Assembly (NCBI RefSeq): GCF_003171515.1
Contig: NC_089399.1
Coordinates: 2,232,001 to 2,296,000, forward strand
From: Pyrenophora tritici-repentis
Lineage: Eukaryota > Ascomycota > Dothideomycetes > Pleosporales > Pleosporaceae
Length of the DNA: 64,000 nt
Direction: 5' to 3'
Numbering within the stretch: the first letter of the stretch is position 1; every line of letters starts with the position of its first letter. Below are positions 20,194-28,121 of this stretch, piece after piece. The notes beneath the pieces were generated by a model. It had not been told where the DNA came from and searched no databases. It saw only the letters and a list, made by a program, of their open reading frames with translations. Both the position numbers and the translations under genes were made by a program.

Positions 20194-21888
20194 ATGCCGC
20201 CCAAGCGCCAGCGTAAGCCGAAGCAGCCATTCGATCAAGGCGTTAACCCGTCCTCCCAGAAGCGTAGAGCGCCAGCAACTAGACAAAATCCTACCCATTT
20301 AACGCCTAAACGTGTCCGCCGTGAGGCGCTGCCGTCGCCTCCAGCGACTGCCCCGCCGCGCCGTCAAAGCCCGTTGTCCGAGCCTGAGCTGCAAGCCACC
20401 CAAACAGCTGCCTCCGCGCAAGCTGAAGATATCGTTGGCGAGGATGAGGATACTTTCGAGGATGGAGATGGCGATCCGCTGCCTGAGGATGAGGATGAGA
20501 TCGCTGCTAAGGGCGCTGCCGGTAGTGTTGAGGATGAGGGAGAGCCAGCGTACCGACGTCAAGAAGGCACTCCATGGCTGCCTCGCTCATCGCAAGCGCT
20601 AGAGGATGAGGTTAATCCTGTACTGCGCGTTAGGTGGAGGGCTTGCCTTGGTGGTGATATGGAGAAACACTTTATTCCTGAAGCTGCCGATAGCGAGCAC
20701 GGCGTACGGCTGTACTCGCTGCATTTCGACGACCTATGGCAGTGGGTAGATGACGTTGTTGCAGAATTACGGCCAAAAAGAGCGAAGATCTCATCTGTTT
20801 GCACTGTTGTTTACCCAGCTAAGCAGGCCAAACGCGAGCGCGCGATAAAGCGATTGCGGCGAGGTGTTGATGCAACGTGGAATAGCTTTCAGCGCCTTGT
20901 TGTAGAGGTTGATAACTATGTCAGCGAGCCAGTAAACGTCGATTTCGAGCTCATCTTGGCTGAAATTCCAGGGGAGCAGCAGCCGTTGCCAACGGTTGTC
21001 GACGGTCCTCGTCGACGCACCGCAACGGTGATTCAAGAGGAGGGGCTTGCTGGTGTAATAGCAGCTGAACAAGCAGGTAGCGGGCATGCTATTGCTATCC
21101 GGGATAGATGGCGCTGTACAGATACCCATTGCGAGAACTATCCTTATTGCTGCTGGATGGCGCCAACAGCGAGGCAGCCAGCGCGCTTCGAAGATCACCT
21201 CTTTGTCAACGGCAACATTATCTCCATGTGGGCAAGAGCAATTACAGCGAGAAGGGCAACGTACGATGAGCCATCTGATGATGTACGGCTTGCAATTTTG
21301 AGAGCAAAGGACCTGCGGGTGCATGAGAAAACGCGCAAGTTGCGGGCGGCTGGAGATGGCGACGATGATATCAAAAGCTTAACAAAACTGCTCATCGTTG
21401 GACAGCTTGAGCGGATGAACAGGCAACCTCAACAGGAGTCTAACTTGCAGGCAGCTGCACCAACGATAACAAGAGCTGAGGTATCTAGTGCATCTCAGTG
21501 GGCGCCTATCCGATATGATCATGAGCAGGAGATTAACGAGCATACTAGTAATTTCTTTAACTACCTTAAGTTAAAATTTCCTACAGTTGGAGAGGACATT
21601 AACGAGCTTTATAAGACTCTTGTTATTGACGGAGCTATGGATATCAACCTCTTGATGCAGCCATCTGGTGATATCTTGAAGTTGTGGACGCAGCATTTCA
21701 AGCAGCCTCCTGGCTGGTTTTTCACGCTACAAAACACTGCAAAAGAATGGCAAGCTGGGTACCAGGGTCTCACAGATCGTAACTGGAGACGAGTCGAACG
21801 TTGTAAGAAAAGAGAAGAGATTGCGCGCAAGAAATTGGTGGTTGAACCGTCTAGCAGTGTTGTGGAGGATGATGGCGAGAATGCTTGA
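20194..21888 (+). CDS. Transposon-borne accessory protein of unknown function (564 aa)
   Basis: I start at the ATG at 20194 (MPPKRQRKPKQPF); the frame is open further upstream but has no earlier ATG. The first 60 residues are strongly basic and Pro-rich, with likely nuclear localisation signals. Residues about 75-125 are very acidic (EDEDTFEDGDGDPLPEDEDE). A central domain follows. Near residues 307-319 lies a Cys cluster, RWRCTDTHCENYPYCCW (C-x4-C-x5-CC-W), with a His about 15 residues later, so a small metal-binding fold is possible. The C-terminal 120 residues are helical and charged. I do not recognise a family. Enclosure by the same inverted repeats as the transposase suggests a role in transposition or its regulation; this is inference. 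Confidence 0.8.
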   Translation: MPPKRQRKPKQPFDQGVNPSSQKRRAPATRQNPTHLTPKRVRREALPSPPATAPPRRQSPLSEPELQATQTAASAQAEDIVGEDEDTFEDGDGDPLPEDEDEIAAKGAAGSVEDEGEPAYRRQEGTPWLPRSSQALEDEVNPVLRVRWRACLGGDMEKHFIPEAADSEHGVRLYSLHFDDLWQWVDDVVAELRPKRAKISSVCTVVYPAKQAKRERAIKRLRRGVDATWNSFQRLVVEVDNYVSEPVNVDFELILAEIPGEQQPLPTVVDGPRRRTATVIQEEGLAGVIAAEQAGSGHAIAIRDRWRCTDTHCENYPYCCWMAPTARQPARFEDHLFVNGNIISMWARAITARRATYDEPSDDVRLAILRAKDLRVHEKTRKLRAAGDGDDDIKSLTKLLIVGQLERMNRQPQQESNLQAAAPTITRAEVSSASQWAPIRYDHEQEINEHTSNFFNYLKLKFPTVGEDINELYKTLVIDGAMDINLLMQPSGDILKLWTQHFKQPPGWFFTLQNTAKEWQAGYQGLTDRNWRRVERCKKREEIARKKLVVEPSSSVVEDDGENA

Positions 21889-22192
21889 AGCTTAGTGGCC
21901 TGAGCGTTTTTGGTGACAGCGGCCCGTGCCCGCTATAGTGTTGAGGTTTTTCAGGCGTTTCAAATGCGCTGCAACAATAGTCTATTTGGATAGCCCTATG
22001 TACAACACTACAACGTTATGCGATTATAACAGGTTAACTTCCTAAGATAGTTCTATATGTATAGAAATAGCTCTTATTTTTTTAGAATTATTAAATCGCT
22101 TTTGTGGGTTGCGCATTAAGGTGTAATCGTTCGCATTTGTATGGTATCATCTACCTATAGAAACGTACTGTGGCATCCATTTAAAAGCACAA

Positions 22193-23167
22193 TTAATAGG
22201 GATAGCCACACCTATGGAACCAGCTTCTGCAGTTAATATTACAGCACACCAGCTGCGCTGCATACTCAAGAAAGACCCCAAAGTCAATGAAGTTCTCCGC
22301 TTGCGCTGAATTCCTTTTCATCCACCCCTTGAGCTGCTTAAAGCTCTTCTCGATGGGGTTGAAATCTGGTGAGTATGGCGGCAGATACTCAAGGAGTACT
22401 CCAGCACTTTGGCAAAGCACCCGTACACGCTCTGATCGATGGATGGAGGCGTTATCAAGCACGATTACTGAGGCTGGCCCTGGGTGAGGATTGCAGAACG
22501 GCAGCACTTGAAACTCTAAGAAGTCTTCTAGGATCTCAGATGTAATCGCGCCTTGAAAGATCTTATAGCTTATGTAGCCATCTATCGTCATGGCTGGCAG
22601 CAGCGACCACCGTTCTGATCGCCTGAAGCTGTGTGATAGCTCCACCGGCTCCCCGATTGGAGACCAGCCATACTTGCGGTCGCCCGTACGCTCATTGCAG
22701 GCGCTCTCGTCCAACGCAACGATCTGCTCCGCCTTATAGTGTTGCGCCATCCTGGCAAGATAGAGGCGGCGGAGTGGCTCACTCTGCTCCTTTGCCCGCT
22801 TTGTTGCAAGCTTGCGAGACCATCTCATCTTCTCTAGCTCTCGGTAAACGCTCGCAAGGCTTATCCTAACGTCGTACTCGTCGTACAAGAAGTCCCTCAT
22901 CTCATCCATGTATGCGCCCGGTGAGCCATTGAGGTATGCCTGAAGGCCTTCGCGCTGAGCTTGCCGGAGTATAGATGGCCGCCCAAGTCGAACGCAGCGC
23001 GGCGGATAAGGCACGCCCCAAAACTCTAAGCTCAACCTCAGCTTTGCTACTGTGTTACGGCTCGCACCTGTAGCTCTAGAGATGGCTCGATCACTTTCGC
23101 AGGCAGCAATTCGGTCGAGGATAGCCTGGAGAACAGCGGGCTGCAAGCGGTGGCCGGTGCCTGGCAT
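22193..23167 (-). CDS. DD34E DDE transposase, IS630/Tc1-like (324 aa)
   Basis: I start at the ATG at 23167 (MPGTGHRLQPAVLQ). A first helix-turn-helix covers about residues 10-45 (SDRAISRATGASRNTVAKL). A second winged-helix region covers about 65-120 (GAYMDEMRDFLYDEYDVRIS). The DDE_3 core has Asp153 in VALDESACNERTG, Asp238 in VIVLDNASIHRS and Glu273 in PPYSPDFNPIEKSF. Spacing between the last two is 34 residues. All three catalytic acids are present and the frame is intact. The gene ends 304 bp from the end of the convergent accessory ORF and starts about 110 bp inside the right inverted repeat. Confidence 0.92.
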   Translation of the reverse strand: MPGTGHRLQPAVLQAILDRIAACESDRAISRATGASRNTVAKLRLSLEFWGVPYPPRCVRLGRPSILRQAQREGLQAYLNGSPGAYMDEMRDFLYDEYDVRISLASVYRELEKMRWSRKLATKRAKEQSEPLRRLYLARMAQHYKAEQIVALDESACNERTGDRKYGWSPIGEPVELSHSFRRSERWSLLPAMTIDGYISYKIFQGAITSEILEDFLEFQVLPFCNPHPGPASVIVLDNASIHRSERVRVLCQSAGVLLEYLPPYSPDFNPIEKSFKQLKGWMKRNSAQAENFIDFGVFLEYAAQLVCCNINCRSWFHRCGYPY

Positions 23168-23493
23168 CGCGATGAGATGGGCTCGAGAAAATTGCAACAC
23201 CAAAAACGCGAGTCAGTAGAGGCGATCGCAGCAAACAATGAACTTCAAATACGTTGTGGGTGTTAGAAAGCGTGGCTGCATCGATTTACTAACAAATTAC
23301 TATAGGAGTTGATGTTCTTGGCCACCAAGCCAACCAGATCCAGGTGGCTCAAGGTATTTCGAGAAACACCCATAACGTCGCGTAGAGTAGGTATGGCGAC
23401 TCCAGCGTCCACCTGACCGTGACAAAACATACAGAACACAACCGTAAGTGAGGTTAGGAAAGAAGAGCGAAAATAGAGTGGTAGGAACAAGAC

Positions 23494-24482
23494 ATGGCCG
23501 CTGGAGTCGCTAGAATGTTGCTCCTAGGCCCAACACACCGCCGCATCTTCGGCCACGCCCTCCAGGCGCGCACCTATGCAACCGCATCTGCGCCTGCGAT
23601 CAGCGTCACAAATGTGCCGGCGCCGCACTGCGGAAGCATACGGATCCTTTCCTTGAACAGGCCAGCAGCACGGAATGCGATATCCCGACAATTGCTTGCC
23701 GAGCTAAGCCACCAGGTCAACAGCATTCTCGATGAAGGAGACAATGGGTCGACGAGGGCGTTGATATTGGCGAGTGAGGTGGATTCGAGTTTCTGCGCAG
23801 GCGCAGATTTGAAGGAGAGAGCGACGTTCACGCCAGAAGAGTGGGTGCACCACCACCTGCACCTTCCAAATTACCAATTCGGGGGAAAGAGCGACTAACA
23901 AGCGACTGCAGCACGGCAAACTTCCTCTCTTCGTTACGAGGCACGTTTGCATCCATTTCCCAGCTTCCCATTCCCACCATATCTGCTCTCGCAGCTCCGG
24001 CCTTCGGTGGTGGCCTTGAACTAGCCCTTACGACGCATCTGCGCATCTTCGCCTCGTCCACTACCGTCGCCCTTCCCGAAACACGACTTGCAATTCTTCC
24101 TGGCGCAGGAGGAACATATCGTCTGCCTGCCCTGATTGGTCTCGCTCGCGCAAGAGACTTGATCCTCACAGGTCGACGCGTGGCTGCGCCAGAGGCTTAC
24201 TTCCTCGGCTTGTGCGACCGCTTGGTCGAGATAACCGCCGATGATGCAAAGCAGGAAGGCGCGCCGCGGAAGAAGGTGCTGGACGAGGCGATAAGGTTAG
24301 CAAGAGAGATATGCGAAGGTGGTCCGATAGCTATCAAGGCTGCGCTGGCGGCCGTGGAGGGGTGCGCATTGGGAGAGCAGGCGGAGAACGCTGCATACGA
24401 TATTGTAGTCAAGACCAAGGATCGGGATGAGGCATTACTTGCTTTTAGAGAGAAGCGAAAACCTGTCTTCAAAGGAGAGTAA
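23494..24482 (+). CDS. Mitochondrial enoyl-CoA hydratase/isomerase family (AUH-like), 305 aa
   Basis: Exon 1 is 23494-23840, intron 23841-23911 (71 bp) and exon 2 23912-24482. The first 30 residues (MAAGVARMLLLGPTHRRIFG) look like a mitochondrial targeting peptide. The crotonase fold shows the oxyanion-hole segment SSFCAGADLKERATFTPED and, after the splice, AAPAFGGGLELALTTHLRI with the usual Glu pair region (LPETRLAILPGAGGTYRLP). Among crotonases this pattern is closest to methylglutaconyl-CoA hydratase (AUH) of leucine breakdown, but substrate assignment within the family is only probable. It converges with HNT1 (91 bp between stops). The two-gene transposon ends only 140 bp upstream of the ATG, so promoter sequence may have been displaced. 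Confidence 0.85.
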
Positions 24483-24573
24483 TGGAAGATAGGACTGGTA
24501 GTGCCGGATGAGATTCTAGCTAAGCGAGATGCTGTGCTATAGACATGGTCATATGATACATGACTGATGTTCC

Positions 24574-25095
24574 CTACATCTTACTCTTGATATCCTCCAA
24601 CAACTTGCTCAGCTCTTCATGTTCCATCTTCTTTGTCGGCCAATCGATGCCCAGTCCTTCCTCCTTATTCGGTTTCGGGATCAAGTGGAAATGCACATGG
24701 TCCACTTCCTGATGTGCGATCCTGCCATTGTTCTGTAGGATGTTGTAGTCCTCGAGGTTTTGGGCCATGGCGATGCGCTTTGTAACGGATAGGACTTCGG
24801 CGAGCTGGTCATCAGGTATGTCGTGGAGCTTCGCACCGTGAAATTTGGGGATGATGAGCTAGCCACCATCAGCTTGGATATAAAGCTGGACATCAAACAG
24901 GACTACGCACAGAGTGTCCCTTGCTCAATGGTCCGATATCAAGGAACGCAAGCGTCTTCATGCTCTCGTAGATCTTCATCGAGGGGATGTCCCCTACACC
25001 AACTTGTCAGTAGGCCGTGTTGCGTAGGCCGTATTCGGCTAGTCAAAGTACAACTTGCCCTTGATGATCTTGCAGAAAATGCACGTAGAGGCCAT
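24574..25095 (-). CDS. HNT1: HIT-family adenosine 5'-monophosphoramidase (HNT1), 134 aa
   Basis: Exons are 25059-25095, 24911-24993 and 24574-24858. The first intron has a GC donor (gcaagt) and a TAG acceptor; the second is GT-AG (gtgcgt...ctag, 52 bp). The protein starts MASTCIFCKIIKGDIPSMKI, with the C-x2-C zinc pair of the HINT branch. It ends with the HIT signature HVHFHLIPK (His-x-His-x-His), whose central His is the nucleotidylated catalytic residue in the family. HINT enzymes hydrolyse AMP-lysine and related phosphoramidates. Length is normal. Assignment rests on intron reading that restores one continuous HIT domain. Confidence 0.9.
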
Positions 25096-25472
25096 TGCAG
25101 TACTCGTCGATGGGGATGGTGGTTGGCTGAATGGTACTTTGGTTCGGGGACCTCGGAAGTAAAGAAGATGACGCAGCACGAAGCTTCAGGACAAGGTGGG
25201 GTCGACCAACGGAATGTGGGGTAGCTGTCTGCACGAACCGCAATATGCCATTGGAGACTATCACACGCCATCAAGCCATCAACATCAGCTTTCACACACA
25301 ATCAATCATGGCATTCAAGTCCAACTACTCCCAGGTCCCTAACAAAGAAAGAAACATATCTTAACCCCTCCACTCCCCCTTTCTCCAGCGACTGCCTCAT
25401 ACCGTTTCAATCACCTCATGTCACGTAACAAATAGAGTCGTAGGCTAGAGACAGATGTTTGACTGCTTTGGT
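25096..25472. other. Intergenic region between HNT1 start and secreted-protein 3' end
   Basis: This region presumably contains the HNT1 promoter and the terminator of the leftward secreted-protein gene. No further gene or repeat is seen. Confidence 0.4.
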
Positions 25473-26188
25473 TTACTAGAAGATGCGATCATTAGTTTAT
25501 ATTCAAAGCGAAGAAGAGACAAACAAAAGTTGTGACTCACCCTGAGTGGGCATCCAGCAGCTGAGGCGCCCAAATCTCCAACAATGCCAGCCGCACATGC
25601 AGCGTAACTAGCCAAAATCTCACCCTGTCTGGCATTTAGGGCTTTCAAAGCAATATGTGCTGCTACGACACACTTGCTTCCATTTCCCAGGGCTTGACCA
25701 ACAGCAGCAGCAACACATGTGTAGCAGTTTCCAGGATGGGGAGCGTCCTTGCAACCCTGAATAAAATTAACCTTTTGCTGATTGATCTGCCGCTCTTTAG
25801 ACTTGAGATCCCTGTCGATTGCGGCATCGATGGCCGTGCTTCGGCGTTCAAGCGCAGTCTCGCGGCGCTGGACGGCGGCAACGGGGATGTTTTCGAGGCT
25901 TTTGAGAAGGGCGGCTTCGTCGAGCTGACCGGTGCAATGGATACCAGGGAAGATTTTCAGGAGCTTGCTCTCAATGTAGTCGCAGGAGTCATGCTTCTTG
26001 GCAGTTGTGTTCCACCCGGTGGACGACAGTTTGCAGTCGATGCCGGGCATCTGGGCTTGCATCATGGGCCACGCTGTTTCCCACAGTGAACCAGTATGGG
26101 ATGAAACCGTTGCAGAGAGGGCGGCGTTGGCGGCTTGAGCACCAAGTGCAAGGCCCAAGGTAACAGTGAGGAGTTGGATGCAGACCAT
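25473..26188 (-). CDS. Secreted Cys-rich protein (about 216 aa), unknown
   Basis: The gene starts at the ATG at 26188 with a clear signal peptide (MVCIQLLTVTLGLALGAQA). The mature part has nine cysteines, including GNCYTC, and a basic central region (RRETALERRSTAIDAAIDRD) that may be a coiled helix or a processing site. Exon 1 ends at 25541 before gtgagt. A 65-bp intron with a branch-like ACTAATGA and ctag acceptor leads to an immediate TAA (25473-25475), giving a C-terminus GCPLR. Without splicing the frame stays open to 25445 (247 aa). I do not recognise a family. The upstream region is filled by a degenerate tandem repeat shared with the divergent secreted gene at 27539. Confidence 0.7.
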
Positions 26189-27538
26189 GATGGTGGTAGA
26201 GGATGGTAGTAAAGCGAAAAGATTTGGGTAGTAAGTGAAGAAGTGCGCTGCAGATAGAGCTTGAAAGTGTTGATGATGGGTGTTAAAGAGATATGTCGTC
26301 TAGTACTTATATGCATTCCTTCTCATCCCCAAGTCGAACACAGATGAGGTAACAGGCTAATTCCATCATGTTTTCGGCACTTTGACTTGTCACTTGGATA
26401 TCAGAACCACCGAACATGGACAGTATTGCGAGGTCAAATGCCTATCATCGCCTGATAGAGGGAGGTAACAGGGAGGAGAAATAGGATACAGAGTCTCCCA
26501 ACAACGGTTAATAGTATAGGGACGAGAAAATCTCCGAGTCTTTCCTTCTTCTAAGCAACTGTAACCTGAACATGGACAGTATGGCGAGAATGAATGTTTC
26601 AGATAAGTCTATCATATCCTAATACAGTGGGGGCACATGGAACAGAATCAAGATACGAAGTCCTTTAGCTACGGTTCTATTATGGGTACGAGAAAATCTC
26701 CGAGTCTATCCTTCTGACAGATAACTGTGACCAAAATATGGACAGTATAGCGAGAATAGATGTCGTAACAAAGTCTATCATCTCCTGATAGGGTGAGAGA
26801 ACATGGAAGAGAAACAGGTGATAGTCTCAAAGCTACGGTTGATGTTGGAGATACGAGAAGTTCCCCGCATCTGTTCTTCTTCCAAGTAGCTGAAACAGAG
26901 AGATGGATAGTATTCCGAGAGCAAACGTCTCACGGGGTGCTGCACCGATGTAATCACACAAATCAAAACAAAAACTACGGAGACATTACTATCATGTTTG
27001 TCCAACGAAGCTATCCGTTTCATGGGTGTATTGTCACTCTTCCCCTGCATAAGGTAGAGGTCGAAATGAACTAAGCCCCTCATCTCCTGATACAGAGAGG
27101 GGTAGTATATGATGAACCAGTTCCACGGATTTTATTGTAAGAGAAAACAACAACAAAGGTAACTGTGGCGGGTGTAAACTGACTATTTATGGTAGGACCC
27201 ACAATACGGTCCACCTGAATACCACAACCCTTGCCACGAGATACAGACGCAGACTTCTGTCTCGCGGAATAACCTTTGATGCTACGAAGGTGGCTTCATC
27301 ACCACCAGCTCATGGCAAGATCTACAACGCTACAAGCCTATAGTAGTGAAAATATGCGAAGGAGCAAGCTTGTCTCGCTGCCACCTTGGCCATCGTGAAG
27401 AGAACAAGAATGGAGATAAAAGGACCACGGTTTCCCAGCTGTGAAACCCATCATCACACACACTTCACTCTCACACTTCCACATCGCTTATTCACTCAAT
27501 CTTCAAGCTTTTCAGCTCAAACACCACCCATCTTCATC
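26189..27538. promoter_or_regulatory. Shared divergent intergenic region of two secreted-protein genes
   Basis: The 1.35-kb gap lies between the minus-strand secreted gene (ATG at 26188) and the plus-strand one (ATG at 27539), so it must hold both promoters. Most of it is occupied by the degenerate tandem repeat at 26410-27110. Just before the plus-strand ATG (27440-27535) the sequence is C/T/A-rich with CATCACACACACTTCACTC-type stretches, usual for fungal 5' UTRs. Confidence 0.5.
26410..27110. repeat. Degenerate tandem repeat, unit about 156-166 bp
   Basis: The phrase ACATGGACAGTAT-GCGAG recurs in diverged form near 26414, 26570, 26737 and 26903. CTATCATCTCCTGATA-like and ACGAGAAAATCTCCGAGTC phrases recur at matching offsets (for example 26523 and 26689). 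A further CATCTCCTGATACAGAG at about 27081 suggests a partial fifth unit. The units differ by substitutions and small indels, so the array is old. It is not a CRISPR: the units are long and there are no spacers. Confidence 0.8.
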
Positions 27539-27864
27539 ATGCAATTCTCCACTGTTACCATCGCTCTCGCTGCGGCGTCCCTTTTCAAGTACAGTCCACT
27601 CTCCTCTTGACGAAAAGACGTTCCATTCTAACCCGCCTGTGTTGTAGCCTGGGAACAGCAGCTGCTCTGCCCTTTGAGGCCGAGGTAGCAGTTTCGGGCT
27701 CAGAGATTGCCAACGAGCCCCGTTCGCTTACTAAGCGCGCCCGGTACACTCACTGCGCCTGCCAAGTCGGTGGACACACTGGTATCGACTCTGACGCCAC
27801 AGCCCGCGTGGTGGGCTTCAACAAGGACCGCTGGGAATTGGGTTAGTTCTTCCCCCACAGCTTC

Positions 27865-27896
<32 letters not shown>

Positions 27897-28121
27897 GAGG
27901 TGGGGGCTTACAATCGGTAGATATCGTCGAGACTCCACGATTCAAATATGGCGCTCATTTCACCGGCTTCTATGTAGGTGCCCCCCCTGTCTATACGTTT
28001 AGCGCGTGACTCACCTTGGTTGTAGGCATATGCCAAAAAGGGCTTTGTTGATGGAACGGCCTTTTACAACGAGTGCTTGCAGAACGGTGCCGGTGACTCC
28101 ACCTGCTTCGGTCGCCAGTAG
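27539..28121 (+). CDS. Small secreted protein with Kex2-type pro-region (4 exons, 130 aa)
   Basis: Exons are 27539-27588, 27648-27841, 27921-27973 and 28026-28121, with GT-AG introns of 59, 79 and 52 bp; the total is 393 nt. A signal peptide (MQFSTVTIALAAASLF...) precedes a propeptide ending LTKR, a classical Kex2 cleavage site at about residues 45-48. The mature part of about 82 residues starts ARYTHCACQVGGHTG and contains four cysteines (C-x-C, C, C), ending STCFGRQ. Intron 2 carries a (GAT)10 microsatellite. The layout matches secreted effector-like or pheromone-like precursors in fungi, but no named family is recognised. Confidence 0.72.
27866..27895. repeat. (GAT)10 microsatellite in intron 2
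   Basis: Ten uninterrupted GAT units lie inside the second intron of the secreted-protein gene. Such a stretch is likely to vary in length between isolates. Confidence 0.95.

Larger units (their letters stand above)
19999..23356. mobile_element. Two-gene DD34E transposon with long inverted repeats
   Basis: Imperfect inverted repeats of about 78 bp with roughly six mismatches lie at 20001-20080 and 23275-23354. Both begin CCTTGAGCC and share AAGAACATCAACTCC and TAATTTGTTAGTAAAT. TA at 19999-20000 and 23355-23356 is compatible with a Tc1/mariner-type target duplication. However, the flanks TTTTCGAAA and TTTCGAGAAA are themselves near-inverted, so the true end could be a few bases further out. 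Inside are two intact convergent ORFs: an unrecognised 564-aa protein on the plus strand and an IS630/Tc1-type transposase on the minus strand. The 304 bp between their stops is non-coding. The element sits upstream of the enoyl-CoA hydratase gene. Confidence 0.82.

Noticed and set aside
26410..27110. CRISPR-like array
   Set aside because: Units of about 160 bp without short conserved repeats or unique spacers, in a eukaryotic genome; it is a degenerate tandem repeat.
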